Numbered from the stretch's first letter, positions 33,009-42,632 are shown. The stretch: 64,000 nucleotides of DNA from Paenibacillus bovis (GCF_001421015.2 NZ_CP013023.1:3713501-3777500), one strand, 5' to 3'. Notes: generated by a model not told the origin, from the sequence alone. Numbers and translations: made by a program.

Positions 33009-34134
33009 TGTGGAACAGATGTTAAAGCAGGATGCAGAGCAAATGCGCACCGAACAGCCTCCTGCAGGTGACTTCGAGCAAATCCGGGCCATTCGTGCAG
33101 GCATGCAGCAGCCTGCCAGACGCACCAATACATTTGGCAGAACCTCAAAGAGCCGCTGGTCGCGTGTATGGGTAAGTGCAGTAGCAACTGTAACGGTCAT
33201 TGCTATTCTGGCAGGAATCAATCAGTGGAATCCATTATTTAGAACAGCAGCTCTATCGGAAGCAGAACAGCAGGCGAATGATAACTGGGGAGATCTGGAA
33301 CCTTTCCGTAAGTTATCAATCCATATGAATATTTACGATTCACTCAATTCAGCTATTAAAAATAATTATATTCAGCGAACGAACACATCGGTTACACAAA
33401 ATGGGCTTACGTTTACGCTGCATGCATTGACCGCCGATCGCCAAAAAATCATCTATTTCTTCACTATTGAGAGTCAGGAAAATTTAACTGTTATGGCTCC
33501 CAGTATCTCCCGGTTTATCAGCCCAGATGATCGTCATGTAATTAGTGAAGGCAGCGGCATGTGGGGAGGCGCTTTTCCCGAAAACCCCAGACTCTATAAA
33601 GGAATGGGTATGATTCAACTAGAAGAAGGACAAGCTTTTCCTTACAAAATGATTGGACGTTTTCAGCTTCGAACCACAAAAGTAGACTTTTTGAATCATC
33701 CTAAATCGGAACTAAAAAAGAGTGATATAAACATCTTGCCTATATTCAAAATCCCTTTTGATTTGGCTCCACAATTCAGTCTTCAAGAACCTAAAATATA
33801 TTATCCGAAGGATTTAGTTTATAAATGGAGTAAAGGTACTTTAAAAGTAACCAAAGTAGAACTATCACCATTATCTATTAAGATCAAAATAGTGCTTGAT
33901 CCCACAGCTGCTCAATCCGACCCTTACCCGGTTTTCCCCAACCTTTATTTATTAGCTCAAAAAGGTGGAAAACTCACGCCTCTAAACAATCGCTCTGGCG
34001 GAAATTCAGGAGGCACAGCAGATGATGGCAGTTTCGAAGTAGAATATGAATTTGGAAGTGACCTACTATCACAACCCGATACTTTGCAAATCGCATTAGC
34101 AGATGGACAAAAGCATACGTTGAAGCTTCATTAA
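32995..34134 (+). CDS. DUF4179-domain membrane anti-sigma factor
   Basis: 379 residues. The N-terminal 50 are cytoplasmic and charged (VEQMLKQDAEQMRTEQPP), where the sigma factor would bind. One membrane segment (VWVSAVATVTVIAILAGI, about 59-76) follows, then a large outer region with DUF4179 (ANDNWGDLEPFRKLS, SAIKNNYIQ, LTFTLHALTADRQKIIYFFT). The C-terminal half is a beta-rich domain of the DUF5643 kind (DLAPQFSLQEPKIYYPKDLV). AGGAGG precedes ATG 32995, which overlaps the sigma gene. It should hold the sigma factor inactive at the membrane until a signal arrives. From about 33700 on the composition is visibly more AT-rich than in the sigma gene. Confidence 0.88.
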   Translation: MMKHDVEQMLKQDAEQMRTEQPPAGDFEQIRAIRAGMQQPARRTNTFGRTSKSRWSRVWVSAVATVTVIAILAGINQWNPLFRTAALSEAEQQANDNWGDLEPFRKLSIHMNIYDSLNSAIKNNYIQRTNTSVTQNGLTFTLHALTADRQKIIYFFTIESQENLTVMAPSISRFISPDDRHVISEGSGMWGGAFPENPRLYKGMGMIQLEEGQAFPYKMIGRFQLRTTKVDFLNHPKSELKKSDINILPIFKIPFDLAPQFSLQEPKIYYPKDLVYKWSKGTLKVTKVELSPLSIKIKIVLDPTAAQSDPYPVFPNLYLLAQKGGKLTPLNNRSGGNSGGTADDGSFEVEYEFGSDLLSQPDTLQIALADGQKHTLKLH

Positions 34135-34344
34135 GATCTAGAAACAAACTGCTAAATATTTGGATTTAACTTTGAAGATCCTCATTTATAACACCTAATC
34201 TGAAGGCTTCAGGCTTAATCGGGCGAAATGCTGATATTTTTTTCTGGAACAAATACTGTACTATCCTATCTGATAAATAACTGAAGCTTATAATATAACT
34301 GAGCCCCATAATACAGTTCGGGTAATGTCTCAATCACCCTGCCC

Positions 34345-34390
34345 ATAGCAAAAAGGCGGTTACCTTTTAGGGCTACCGCCTTTTTGCTAT
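34345..34390. terminator. Bidirectional Rho-independent terminator
   Basis: A perfect 16-bp stem ATAGCAAAAAGGCGGT/ACCGCCTTTTTGCTAT (34345-34360 with 34375-34390) between the anti-sigma gene and the convergent small gene at 34445. The rest of 34135-34444 shows no gene. Confidence 0.88.
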
Positions 34391-34444
34391 ACCTGCTAGT
34401 ATCATATCATCCACGACGCAGCCATCAATATTCGTTCGTTCCTG

Positions 34445-34663
34445 CTATCGCCGCTGACGCTGCTCAAAAAACTCGCATTCCTGTCTGGCATAGTACTTCA
34501 TATCGCTAATATCCGCTTGAACTACAATCCGGTTCTCATCAAAACGCACAATTTTCACCGAGGATTCTATTAAATCATCCCCGCGAAAAATACGCAGAAC
34601 CGACTGCCGCTCCATCGCATCCTGAAAATCATCATCGGTCTCCAGTCTAATCTGATAAGCCAT
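34445..34663 (-). CDS. Hypothetical small protein, 72 residues
   Basis: Starts at ATG 34663, six bases after GGAGG; the longer frame lacks a ribosome site. The sequence reads as a small beta-barrel-like protein: IRLETDDDFQDAMERQSVLR, then IFRGDDLIESSVKIVRFD and NRIVVQADISDMKYYARQEC, ending in a Gln/Arg tail. I know similar short conserved proteins in Paenibacillus but no function. No signal or membrane segment. It is monocistronic, upstream of the bidirectional terminator and 93 bp from the start-distal end of the alpha-galactosidase gene on the same strand, so it may be co-transcribed with it. Confidence 0.65.
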   Translation of the reverse strand: MAYQIRLETDDDFQDAMERQSVLRIFRGDDLIESSVKIVRFDENRIVVQADISDMKYYARQECEFFEQRQRR

Positions 34664-34756
34664 CGTCATCCTCCTGTCTCTATGCTGCACATATCCATGA
34701 ATCATAGCATATTTTACAGTCAGACTCTAATCCCTATCCATTCTTTCCTGACTTGC

Positions 34757-36049
34757 TTACACCCGGCTCAACCGGTAAAAGGCCGCTGCATGCGGAGCAA
34801 GCTTCACTTCAATATCTCCCTGCACCACGCCTGCATCCGATCGTTCCCACAGATTGCGCAGCTGCACCGCTCCCTGGATATTCATTTCTGCCAGTGTCAC
34901 GCGCACCAATGTCTCTTCTTCGCCTGCATTGAACAGCGCTACATACCGATCCTCACTACCCTCCTGCTCGGCCATCCACACAATCCGGTCCTGCTCATCC
35001 CTGAAAATTTGGCGAGCATTACGACTGCTGCGATTAGCCTGCAGCACTTCATCATTGGTCAGCAGTGATAGCGTCCAGGCATCATTATCCCGCAGCTCCC
35101 CACCGAACATCAGCGGAGAACGGAAAATGGACCACAGCGTCATCATCGTCAGCTGCTCATCGCGGGTAAACCGCGTCCAGCGGTCACTTCCGCCTCCATC
35201 CACCGAGCGAATCCCGATATGACCGAGCGGCAGCATATCACAGTCCGGCCATTGCCCTTCTGCGACATGGGGCGCCCATTTCTCGCAGCGCTCGAACATG
35301 GCATATAGCAGCGGCCAGATATCCCAGAAATCATCGGTTACCCGCCACATATTGGCATGGGCTGCAAATTCTTCGTGATACTCCAGTGGCGCAGGTCCTG
35401 GAGACAGACTGAGTACCATCGGACGTCCGCAGCGATCAATCGCCCGGCGAATCAGTTCCATTTCCGGCAAATGCGTATCATACAAGCGGGAAGCCGCAAT
35501 ATCGTCTACTTTGACAAAATCTACGCCCCATTCCGCATATAGTTCAAACAGCGAATCATAATATTCCTGAGCACCTTCCCGAGAAGCATCCACCCCGTAC
35601 ATATCTGTGTTCCATGGACAGATCGAATTGGGATGAGCGATCTGGCGAGCGGTCACCGATGTCCCTTTGATCGGCGTATCCTTATGTACTGCTTGTCTAG
35701 GAATACCCCGCATAATATGGATACCGAATCGCAATCCTAGACTGTGTACATAATCAGCAAGCGGCTTGAAGCCTTGGCCATCAGCCGCAGAAGGGAAACG
35801 ATTCACCGCTGGAATCAATCGCGAATAAGTATCCATTTCCAGAGGAACAAAGGAGCGGTATGCAGAAGATACAGCTCCCGGCTCATACCACTGGATATCA
35901 ACGACGACATATTCCCAGCCAAAAGACTGCAGATGCTCTGCCATATATTCCGCATTACCGCGAACTTCTTCTTCGCGAACAGCGGCTCCGTAGCAATCCC
36001 AGCTATTCCAGCCCAGAGGTGGATAAGGTGCCCATTGATGATGCTGCAT
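34757..36049 (-). CDS. GH27 alpha-galactosidase, cytoplasmic
   Basis: 430 residues without a signal peptide. The GH27 opening PPLGWNSWDCYG is followed by YVVVDIQWYEPGA, FGIHIMRGIPRQAV, the nucleophile Asp in FVKVDDIAASR (about 180) and the acid/base region WRVTDDFWDIW (about 238), then SIFRSPLMFGGEL. The C-terminal 90 residues are the usual beta domain (YVALFNAGEEETLVRV). ATG 36049 has GGAG nine bases upstream; the frame opens five codons earlier. It removes alpha-linked galactose from imported oligosaccharides, fitting galactomannan use together with the mannanase and beta-mannosidase in this window. GH27 also holds arabinopyranosidases and isomaltodextranases, so the substrate is likely but not certain. 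A cre site lies about 50 bp upstream. Confidence 0.88.
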   Translation of the reverse strand: MQHHQWAPYPPLGWNSWDCYGAAVREEEVRGNAEYMAEHLQSFGWEYVVVDIQWYEPGAVSSAYRSFVPLEMDTYSRLIPAVNRFPSAADGQGFKPLADYVHSLGLRFGIHIMRGIPRQAVHKDTPIKGTSVTARQIAHPNSICPWNTDMYGVDASREGAQEYYDSLFELYAEWGVDFVKVDDIAASRLYDTHLPEMELIRRAIDRCGRPMVLSLSPGPAPLEYHEEFAAHANMWRVTDDFWDIWPLLYAMFERCEKWAPHVAEGQWPDCDMLPLGHIGIRSVDGGGSDRWTRFTRDEQLTMMTLWSIFRSPLMFGGELRDNDAWTLSLLTNDEVLQANRSSRNARQIFRDEQDRIVWMAEQEGSEDRYVALFNAGEEETLVRVTLAEMNIQGAVQLRNLWERSDAGVVQGDIEVKLAPHAAAFYRLSRV

Positions 36050-36100
36050 ATGTATACACTCCATTTCATCGGATAAATTTATACTACCTGTTCTTACTGA

Positions 36101-36114
36101 TGATAACGCTTACT
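36101..36114 (-). promoter_or_regulatory. cre-like site upstream of the alpha-galactosidase
   Basis: On the minus strand AGTAAGCGTTATCA matches TGWAANCGNTNWCA at 13 of 14 positions. It lies 52 bases before the start codon, consistent with carbon catabolite control. Confidence 0.62.
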
Positions 36115-36260
36115 ATATTGAAGTTCAATATAAAGGATATATTTATATAAATAAATTATATTTATGTATACTTTATACTTTTCTAACTGAACTGCTATAT
36201 ACCTTTTTCTGAATACTTTTGGTTATTTTTTTAATAGCTTACTGAATTCCAATTTATATA

Positions 36261-36287
36261 TAAATTTTTAGGGGAACAGGACGATAT
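36261..36287 (+). promoter_or_regulatory. Sigma-D (motility) promoter of the chemotaxis receptor
   Basis: TAAA at 36261-36264, a 15-base spacer, and GACGATAT at 36280-36287, matching the sigma-D consensus TAAA-N15-GCCGATAT at all but one base. It lies 53 bases before the receptor start, placing this gene in the motility regulon. Confidence 0.8.
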
Positions 36288-36340
36288 ATATACATGACTA
36301 ACGTACTCAACATTATATTTTGCAGCTGGAGCGTGAATTT

Positions 36341-38041
36341 ATGAGGTTTAATATTCAAACAAAGCTTTTAACCGGTTTTATCGTAGTTGTTTTACTTCTT
36401 GCCCTTACGGGATTAATCTCTACAATGGGAATTAATAAACTGGGTACCCAGCTCAAACAGATAAATACCAAATCGATGCCAAGTGTAACCCTGCTCGGCA
36501 CCATGAATGGTGATGTATCCGACGTGGAACGTCTGGTGCTGAATATCCTGTTCGAAACAGACCCTTCCCAGCTGAAAAGCCTTAATGAGTCCTATACAGC
36601 TCTGCTCGACAAAATCGCCAAAGAACGTACCGAGTATGAAAAATTGATCCAGACCGATCAGGAAAAACAGATGTTTATGCAATTTACTTCTAATTATGAT
36701 AAATACATTGCCATGCTGCCGCAATTGATTGAAGCCGGTAATGCCAACCAGACCCAGGCTTCTCTGGATCTGCACAAGCAAGCTTATCCAATCTGGTATG
36801 CAGCCAATGACGCAATTAGTCAACTGATTGCACTGGAGAATCAGCAATCGGCACTGCTGACTAATGATGCTGTAGATTTGTCCACATCGACTTCCCGCAA
36901 TATCTTTATTCTGACTATTGTATCGGTAATACTGGCACTTGCGATTGCAATCTTTATCGCGCGTCTGATTTCCCGTCCGGTCAAGTCCCTGCAACAGGCT
37001 GCCGAGCATATTGCCAGTGGTGACCTGTCCGGCGAACCTATAGATATACGTAATCGTGATGAGATTGGCTTGCTGGCTGATTCCTTTAATAAAATGTCAC
37101 AGAACCTGCGCAATCTGATCGAATCGGTGGCTTCGACTTCCGAGATGATCGCTGCTTCATCCGAACAGTTGACTGCCAGCAGTGAACAGAATACCCAGGC
37201 ATCCCGCCAGATTGCCGAGACCACACAGGAAGTGGCCGAGGGTACAACACGTCAGGTCGATCTGACCGCCAAATCCGCTCAGGCGATGCAGGAAATGTCT
37301 ATCGGTGTAGAACAAATCGCTATCCGTGCGCAGACCGTGTCCACATCTGCAGCCGAAGCAGCTTCCAAATCGGCAGATGGCGACGCAGCTATTCGTGATG
37401 CTGTAGCCCAGATGGATTCGATCCAGAATTCCATGACTTCCCTGGCGCATGTCGTGCAGGAACTGGGTGAACGCTCGCAGACCATTGGTAATATTACGGA
37501 TGTAATCACCGGTATTTCTTCCCAGACCAACCTGCTTGCCCTGAATGCTGCTATTGAAGCGGCACGTGCCGGTGATGCGGGTCGCGGATTCGCTGTCGTA
37601 GCTGATGAAGTGCGCAAACTGGCTGAGCAATCTGCTGAATCCGCACGTCAGATTACCGAACTGGTAAGTACAATCCAGAGAGAAACCTACCGCGCTATTC
37701 AGGCTGTCGATGTAAACAGCCAGGAAGTACGCAAAGGTATTCAATCCGTATCACTCGCCGGCAATGCCTTCCAGGATATTCTCTCTGCTGTCAATCAGGT
37801 AGCCGGTGATATCGAGGAAGTATCTGCAGGCGCCGAGCAAATGTCGGCCAGCACCGAAGAGATCGTACGCTTCTCCAAAGAAATTACACTGATTACCGAA
37901 GAGACAGCTTCCGGTACGATGAACGTATCGGCAGCTACCGAAGAGCAGCTGGCTTCGATGGAAGAGATCACTACTTCTTCTGCTTCACTCGCCAACACAG
38001 CGGAGCAGCTCCAATCTCAAATCAACGAATTTAAAGTATAA
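36341..38041 (+). CDS. Methyl-accepting chemotaxis protein
   Basis: 566 residues from ATG 36341 (GGAG nine bases upstream). First membrane segment at about 8-28 ([18 protein letters not shown]), then a four-helix-bundle outer sensor to about residue 185. The second membrane segment is [20 protein letters not shown], followed by a HAMP linker with [20 protein letters not shown]. The cytoplasmic signalling hairpin has the family's invariant tip [20 protein letters not shown], preceded by [11 protein letters not shown]. It binds or senses a ligand outside and controls CheA. Ligand unknown. A sigma-D promoter precedes it. No other chemotaxis gene is adjacent, as is common for receptors. Confidence 0.93.
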   Translation: MRFNIQTKLLTGFIVVVLLLALTGLISTMGINKLGTQLKQINTKSMPSVTLLGTMNGDVSDVERLVLNILFETDPSQLKSLNESYTALLDKIAKERTEYEKLIQTDQEKQMFMQFTSNYDKYIAMLPQLIEAGNANQTQASLDLHKQAYPIWYAANDAISQLIALENQQSALLTNDAVDLSTSTSRNIFILTIVSVILALAIAIFIARLISRPVKSLQQAAEHIASGDLSGEPIDIRNRDEIGLLADSFNKMSQNLRNLIESVASTSEMIAASSEQLTASSEQNTQASRQIAETTQEVAEGTTRQVDLTAKSAQAMQEMSIGVEQIAIRAQTVSTSAAEAASKSADGDAAIRDAVAQMDSIQNSMTSLAHVVQELGERSQTIGNITDVITGISSQTNLLALNAAIEAARAGDAGRGFAVVADEVRKLAEQSAESARQITELVSTIQRETYRAIQAVDVNSQEVRKGIQSVSLAGNAFQDILSAVNQVAGDIEEVSAGAEQMSASTEEIVRFSKEITLITEETASGTMNVSAATEEQLASMEEITTSSASLANTAEQLQSQINEFKV

Positions 38042-38258
38042 TGTAACCTTTTATCATTCTTTTGCGTCCTATCTTCTGTGTACCTGCAGCAGTTAGGGCG
38101 CTTTTACATAATGAACGACATGAATTTGGCATAACATTACCAGAAATAGCTGGAACTATGGATGCAGAACGAGGTAAAATTAGAATGAAATCTACAACAA
38201 ACGGCTCTGCTTTATCCTCTACAGCAGACAACTACCGACGAACAGGAGGAGTGTCAGC

Positions 38259-39365
38259 ATGACCGATCATGACAAACGAATACTGCCGGTGGAGACTGAT
38301 CGTCTGCCTATAACACAGCCTTCTGTTCACTCTCCGGTATCCACTCTCCCGGAATCCCAGCCTGCACAGCAGAGCGATTCGGCAGACCAGCCGGTACAAC
38401 GCACTTGGTGGGATGCCCGGCTTCTCGTGGTCATTATAGCCACTACTATTGTAATGCTGATTCTGCTGACGACGACCTGGCTGAGACCGGTACCCGATCT
38501 GCAGACCAATGCAGCGAGCTGGGGCGAGCTGGAGCCTTTCCGTATCTATCAGTCGGAGGATGTGCATAATCAAAGTCTGGTTTCTGCGATGGAGCATAAT
38601 TATATCCAGATGATCAACAAAACCGCCGAGCAGGAAGGCTACAAACTGACTGTCAATGCCGTCACCGCTGATGAGAATCGTCTGATTCTGCTGTATACCG
38701 CGGAAATGAATGACAGTCGCCAGATTCCTCGTGTAAGCAGTGTCAAACTGCTCAATATTGCCACCGGCGAGCCGATCAGCAGTTCCCGTGTACGCATGAA
38801 TGGCACCACTGGTAACGAGAATCGGCAGCAGTACTACGGTACCGCAACGATGCGCCTGGATCACCGTCAGAATTTCCCGCGCGAGATTGCTGCCCAGTTC
38901 CGGATCATGTCCATTACGCCGGATTCGACATCGGAGCCAGGACGTATCCGCTATTCACCTACACTGCTTGTCCACTTCTCGCTAGCTCCACAATTCCGCA
39001 CCCAGGAGACCGAGATTATTTATCCCAATCAGGTGATTCACTGGAATAATCATACGGTACTTTTATCCCGTGTCGAGTTGTCTCCGCTGGAGATGCGTGT
39101 ACGCTTTACTGCTGACAAAGATACACCAGCAGAACATGCCAAACGCGATGAGATCTGGCTTAGTCCAAGAGGCGTAATCTCCGAAAAGAACGGTCAATCT
39201 ATTACCCTGCAGCCCCTCGGTAGCCGCATCGTCAGTCATGACCCCTATACATTCGAACATGTATATTACAGTAATCTACTCGATGAACCGGACTCTCTCG
39301 AAGTGGTAGTCAAGCCGCTCGGGACTTCCACGTATGAAGATACGCAGATTATCCGGATCAAATAA
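38259..39365 (+). CDS. DUF4179-like membrane protein without a partner sigma factor
   Basis: 368 residues, homologous over its whole outer part to the anti-sigma at 32995. Compare ASWGELEPFRIYQSED, SAMEHNYIQMINKTAEQ, LTVNAVTADENRLILLYT and LAPQFRTQETEIIYPNQVI with the matching parts there. The N-terminal 50 residues are Pro/Gln/Ser-rich and unrelated to the sigma-binding segment of that protein. One membrane segment follows (LLVVIIATTIVMLILLTTTW). AGGAGG precedes the ATG. No sigma factor gene is next to it; a receptor gene lies upstream. It may be a stand-alone sensor, a decoy, or an anti-sigma for a factor elsewhere. It ends at a terminator shared with the next gene. Confidence 0.75.
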   Translation: MTDHDKRILPVETDRLPITQPSVHSPVSTLPESQPAQQSDSADQPVQRTWWDARLLVVIIATTIVMLILLTTTWLRPVPDLQTNAASWGELEPFRIYQSEDVHNQSLVSAMEHNYIQMINKTAEQEGYKLTVNAVTADENRLILLYTAEMNDSRQIPRVSSVKLLNIATGEPISSSRVRMNGTTGNENRQQYYGTATMRLDHRQNFPREIAAQFRIMSITPDSTSEPGRIRYSPTLLVHFSLAPQFRTQETEIIYPNQVIHWNNHTVLLSRVELSPLEMRVRFTADKDTPAEHAKRDEIWLSPRGVISEKNGQSITLQPLGSRIVSHDPYTFEHVYYSNLLDEPDSLEVVVKPLGTSTYEDTQIIRIK

Positions 39366-39409
39366 GATAGACTACCGCAGTCCCTGCACGCTCTACCATG
39401 CACAAATAC

Positions 39410-39448
39410 AGCAAAAAGCGCATCAGATAACAAGATGCGCTTTTTGCT
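39410..39448. terminator. Bidirectional terminator overlapping a gene end
   Basis: A 15-bp perfect stem AGCAAAAAGCGCATC/GATGCGCTTTTTGCT (39410-39424 with 39434-39448) between convergent genes. The last codons of the NAD-kinase-like gene form one arm. Confidence 0.85.
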
Positions 39449-40370
39449 GTGCGACACTTATGGTTGCTTCAATCCCGGAATTGAACTCTAGATAATCACT
39501 CTCTACTCCATCACTGAAAATAACTCCATTCTCGGGCATCTGCGATATAATTTTTAGCGGCTTCTCCCCATCGATCCGGCCAAAAACCAGTTCGGCGGCT
39601 GTCGTCCGGCTTGGAAAAGGTTCACGCACGCTGTAATACAGATAAGGAGCATCCCAGGAGAAAGCGGAAGACTCTTGACTGTTCAGTTGTACCTCCTGCT
39701 GGCCGGCATATTTCATAATGCCTGCTGCGCCAGCCATTACACTTTTGAACCAGCCGGTAGAGCCCATTCCGGTTGAGACGATAATCCCGCTGGATGACTG
39801 CTGCTCGTGTCGTTCTCCAACCGCAATCTCGTATCGCGCCGAGACATGGGTGCGCCGCCCGATAAACAGATCATTGACGCCGGTCAGTGACTGTCCGTCA
39901 TTCAGCTCGGCTCTCGCCAGCCGCACTTCCTTGACCTGACGCTGACGCCGGAATACTTCCGGTACAATTTTGCCCAGATCCCGGGCGGTAAAAGGAAGCA
40001 GTACACCATCCCAGCGCTGCGGGTCCGGGTTGACTCCAATCAGCGGCTGGTCGGTCACATACTTCATCGTATTGGCAACCAGTCCATCCTGCCCAAGTAC
40101 TACCACCACATCCTCCGGACCGAAAATAAAGCTGGGTACATGCTCGCGGTCCAGCCGCTGCACCCGTCCAAGCGGCTGCAGCTCTGCTATTGCCGCTTCC
40201 AGTGCCTGATGATACTTTTGATCCTCCTGTACATAATCATCAAAATCCGCTCCCATTCGCTCAATATAGAATTGCGCCTGCTGAATCGTATTGTAGCGAA
40301 CAATCAGTTCCTGCAGCCGCGTACGACGCTGCACGAGAATGATTTTGTTTTCGGTCATCCGCTGATTCAT
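39423..40370 (-). CDS. NAD-kinase-like protein
   Basis: 315 residues of the ATP-NAD kinase fold. Visible are DVVVVLGQDGLVANTMKYV (in place of the usual G-G-D-G-T), LTGVNDLFIGRRTHVSARYE (the N-D pair with following strand), SSGIIVSTGMGSTGWFKSV (the glycine-rich T-G-S-T-A-like loop) and a C-terminal SDGVESDYLEFNSG. The first 90 residues are helical and extra relative to plain NAD kinases. The ribosome site lies within the end of the SPFH gene, with which it overlaps by four bases, so both are made together. Its true substrate may differ from NAD because the G-G-D motif is altered. Ends in a bidirectional terminator. Confidence 0.8.
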   Translation of the reverse strand: MNQRMTENKIILVQRRTRLQELIVRYNTIQQAQFYIERMGADFDDYVQEDQKYHQALEAAIAELQPLGRVQRLDREHVPSFIFGPEDVVVVLGQDGLVANTMKYVTDQPLIGVNPDPQRWDGVLLPFTARDLGKIVPEVFRRQRQVKEVRLARAELNDGQSLTGVNDLFIGRRTHVSARYEIAVGERHEQQSSSGIIVSTGMGSTGWFKSVMAGAAGIMKYAGQQEVQLNSQESSAFSWDAPYLYYSVREPFPSRTTAAELVFGRIDGEKPLKIISQMPENGVIFSDGVESDYLEFNSGIEATISVAQQKAHLVI

Positions 40371-41428
40371 CGGATCCGTCCTCCCCGTTCTGTTCCGGTA
40401 TGCACAGAGCTATTACTGGAATCACCCAGCAAGCCCTGCAGCAGATCCGGTGTAATATTGAGCTGACCGATCCGGCTCGCATTCTCCGCCAGACCCTGAA
40501 AAGCAACTGCAATCAGCTGATCCGGCTTCATGCCCATATTGGCCATTGCCTGGAGCACGCCGGGCTGTACATCTTCCAGCGACTTCATTACTGCCGACAA
40601 TTCATAGGCACGCGCATCCGCCTGGGCTTTATCATTGGCAATGCTCAGCTCGATTAGCATCTGCTTCTGCTCTTCCAGACCGGTATTGAACTGCAGCTGC
40701 TCCTGCTCCATTTCATTCTGCTTGCTTTTTACCGAGCGTTCGGCTTCCAGCTGGGTCTCGCGGATCTGCCGTTTTTTGGTTTCTACAGCAATCTCGGTAC
40801 TTAGCTCGTTCTCCCGTACCCGCCGTTCCTGCTCAATCGAGGCATTGCGCCGTTCATACAGGGCATCATCAGCATCGCGCAGAATCTGTTCTCTCGTCCG
40901 GGCTTCCAGCGCACGCATCGTTTCTTTGTTGGGCAAAATAGCGAGTACAGACAACCCCATTATCTCAATCCCCAGCTTTTGCAGCTCCTCACTGGCCTGC
41001 ATCTCTTTGGTAATATTCTGAACCAGATATTCACTCGATTGGATCGCTTCCCTCAGCGGCATCTGCTCGATACGCTTTTTCATGCGGACTTTGACAATAT
41101 GGATTACCCGCTGGGACAGTTTGCCCGGATCATCAGAGATATATTTGTTCTTTTTAAGATTGTACGTATAGTTCAGAATTCGGGTTGTCTGCCGGTAATC
41201 CGTAATCCGGTACGTTAGCTGGCCCTGTACAGTGACCATCTGATAATCATGCGTAATCTCTTCGAACATAAACGGTACATCAATCGAAGATACCGGAGCA
41301 ACAACGACTGAAGTCGTCGGTTCATAATAATAAAAGGACAATCCTACGCCTTCTCTGACAATCTTGCCGTTCTTTACTTTCATCACATAGTCACTGGGCT
41401 GGAACTTCGCAAAACGTAAACCGAACAT
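40367..41428 (-). CDS. SPFH/band 7 domain protein
   Basis: 353 residues. The SPFH (prohibitin-like) domain covers about 1-200 (FQPSDYVMKVKNGKIVREG, VPFMFEEITHDYQMVTVQGQ). A long coiled-coil follows (about 190-270: LYERRNASIEQERRVREN, AVETKKRQIRETQLEAERS). A short Gly/Ser end contains GMKPDQLIAVAFQGLAENA. There is no true membrane segment. ATG 41428 lies seven bases after GGGAG; another ATG two codons earlier is too close. SPFH proteins oligomerise on membranes as scaffolds. The four-base overlap with the NAD-kinase-like gene shows the two act together; what they do is not known to me. Confidence 0.85.
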   Translation of the reverse strand: MFGLRFAKFQPSDYVMKVKNGKIVREGVGLSFYYYEPTTSVVVAPVSSIDVPFMFEEITHDYQMVTVQGQLTYRITDYRQTTRILNYTYNLKKNKYISDDPGKLSQRVIHIVKVRMKKRIEQMPLREAIQSSEYLVQNITKEMQASEELQKLGIEIMGLSVLAILPNKETMRALEARTREQILRDADDALYERRNASIEQERRVRENELSTEIAVETKKRQIRETQLEAERSVKSKQNEMEQEQLQFNTGLEEQKQMLIELSIANDKAQADARAYELSAVMKSLEDVQPGVLQAMANMGMKPDQLIAVAFQGLAENASRIGQLNITPDLLQGLLGDSSNSSVHTGTERGGRIR

Positions 41429-41767
41429 AAACATACTCCCTTTCGAATGTTATTAACAATTTGTTAATATGTTGTTGAACACAGAATAACATGATCCTTT
41501 GTTAATATCAATATGATAATAACAAAATAATAATTATATTTGACGTTCTTTTTATCTATAGAAGAACTTGGTTGAAAAAGGAAGCCGGATAAGCGCAAAG
41601 GGTAGTATACTGAATGTACTAGCTGCCTACATAAGAAAGACAAGAATTTCACCCATGAAAACGGCAAGGATTATTCGCTTTCTATTCCTGCCGTATAGCT
41701 GGTGTTATACGATTACAGGCTATAGATACTACCTGCAATCAACTACAATTGTAGAGGAGACAGTACA

Positions 41768-42151
41768 ATGAAACTGGCTATGAAATACGTGATTTTGTAT
41801 GTTAATGATTTTGAACAATCTATGCGTTTTTACAGGGATATTCTCGGTCTGCCTGTCAAAATGGAAGCTGGAACGTATGTGGAATTTGATACGGGAGCAA
41901 CCACGCTGTCGATCAATACACGTGAATCTGTCAATGAACTGCTTGGTCTGGGATTGACGGCTGATGTGCCTGCCGCCAGTTCATTTGAAGTGGGATTTGT
42001 CGTAGAAGACGTAGCCGCCGTAATTGAAGAATTGCGCGGGCAGCAGGTTCCAATCGTTCGCGAACCGGTGACCAAGCCATGGGGGCAGACTGTAGCTTAT
42101 ATAACAGATCCTGATGGGCACTTTATCGAAATCTGCACCGCTGTTGGCTAA
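41768..42151 (+). CDS. VOC-family (glyoxalase/bleomycin resistance-like) protein
   Basis: 127 residues, exactly one vicinal-oxygen-chelate unit: KYVILYVNDFEQSMRFYRDI and GLPVKMEAGTYVEFDTGATT in the first half. The second half has FEVGFVVEDVAAVIEELRGQ, VPIVREPVTKPWGQTVAYI and DPDGHFIEICTAV. The metal-ligand position at the C-terminal strand keeps its Glu (IEI), while the first-position His is absent (KYVILYV), so a glyoxalase I activity is not assured. Such single-domain proteins are often antibiotic-binding or dioxygenase-like. GAGGAGA precedes ATG 41768. It is monocistronic with a terminator after it. Confidence 0.85.
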   Translation: MKLAMKYVILYVNDFEQSMRFYRDILGLPVKMEAGTYVEFDTGATTLSINTRESVNELLGLGLTADVPAASSFEVGFVVEDVAAVIEELRGQQVPIVREPVTKPWGQTVAYITDPDGHFIEICTAVG

Positions 42152-42257
42152 CAGCCGGGAACTCCGTAGCTGCCCTGTGTATACGGCTGATACTCTCTCT
42201 TGTTTGCAGATGAAATCCGATTGTGGATTGGTATAAGCACAACTAAATGATCAGATC

Positions 42258-42305
42258 CCAAACAGACGTACACGGCTTATTGTCGCTGTACGTCTGTTTG
42301 GCGTT
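42258..42305 (+). terminator. Hairpin terminator
   Basis: A 15-bp perfect stem CCAAACAGACGTACA/TGTACGTCTGTTTGG (42258-42272 with 42287-42301), 106 bp after the VOC gene. The T tract after it is weak. The following AT-rich stretch to 42632 holds no gene I can support. Confidence 0.7.
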
Positions 42306-42632
42306 TGTATTTATGAAATAGTATCTGGAAATTAATACCTGATTCGTTTTTGCATAATTGTGTATATTAACAATGAGATGGAAGCATATTTGCTTGCTGA
42401 TTTTTGAAACAGTCACAAGAATGCTCCAATGTATATATTCCATTGTCATGTTAAATTGGTAAATATAGTTATATAAGTCTATGGAACTAAAATGTATGAG
42501 TCTTTATACATAATTTGTATTGCTATATCCCTATTTAAATAGTATTATAGACCCATGAACACATAGACCTATTTAGATACTAATTATCCAATTCACTTAA
42601 CTATAATGACGAAAAAGAAAGAGGTGATCCGT

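Noticed and set aside
38062..38262. Plus-strand open frame of 66 codons between the chemotaxis receptor and DUF4179 genes
   Set aside because: No ribosome site, no family likeness, and it overlaps the better supported start at 38259.
42243..42449. Minus-strand open frame of 68 codons
   Set aside because: It runs through the VOC terminator region, is AT-rich and has no ribosome site.
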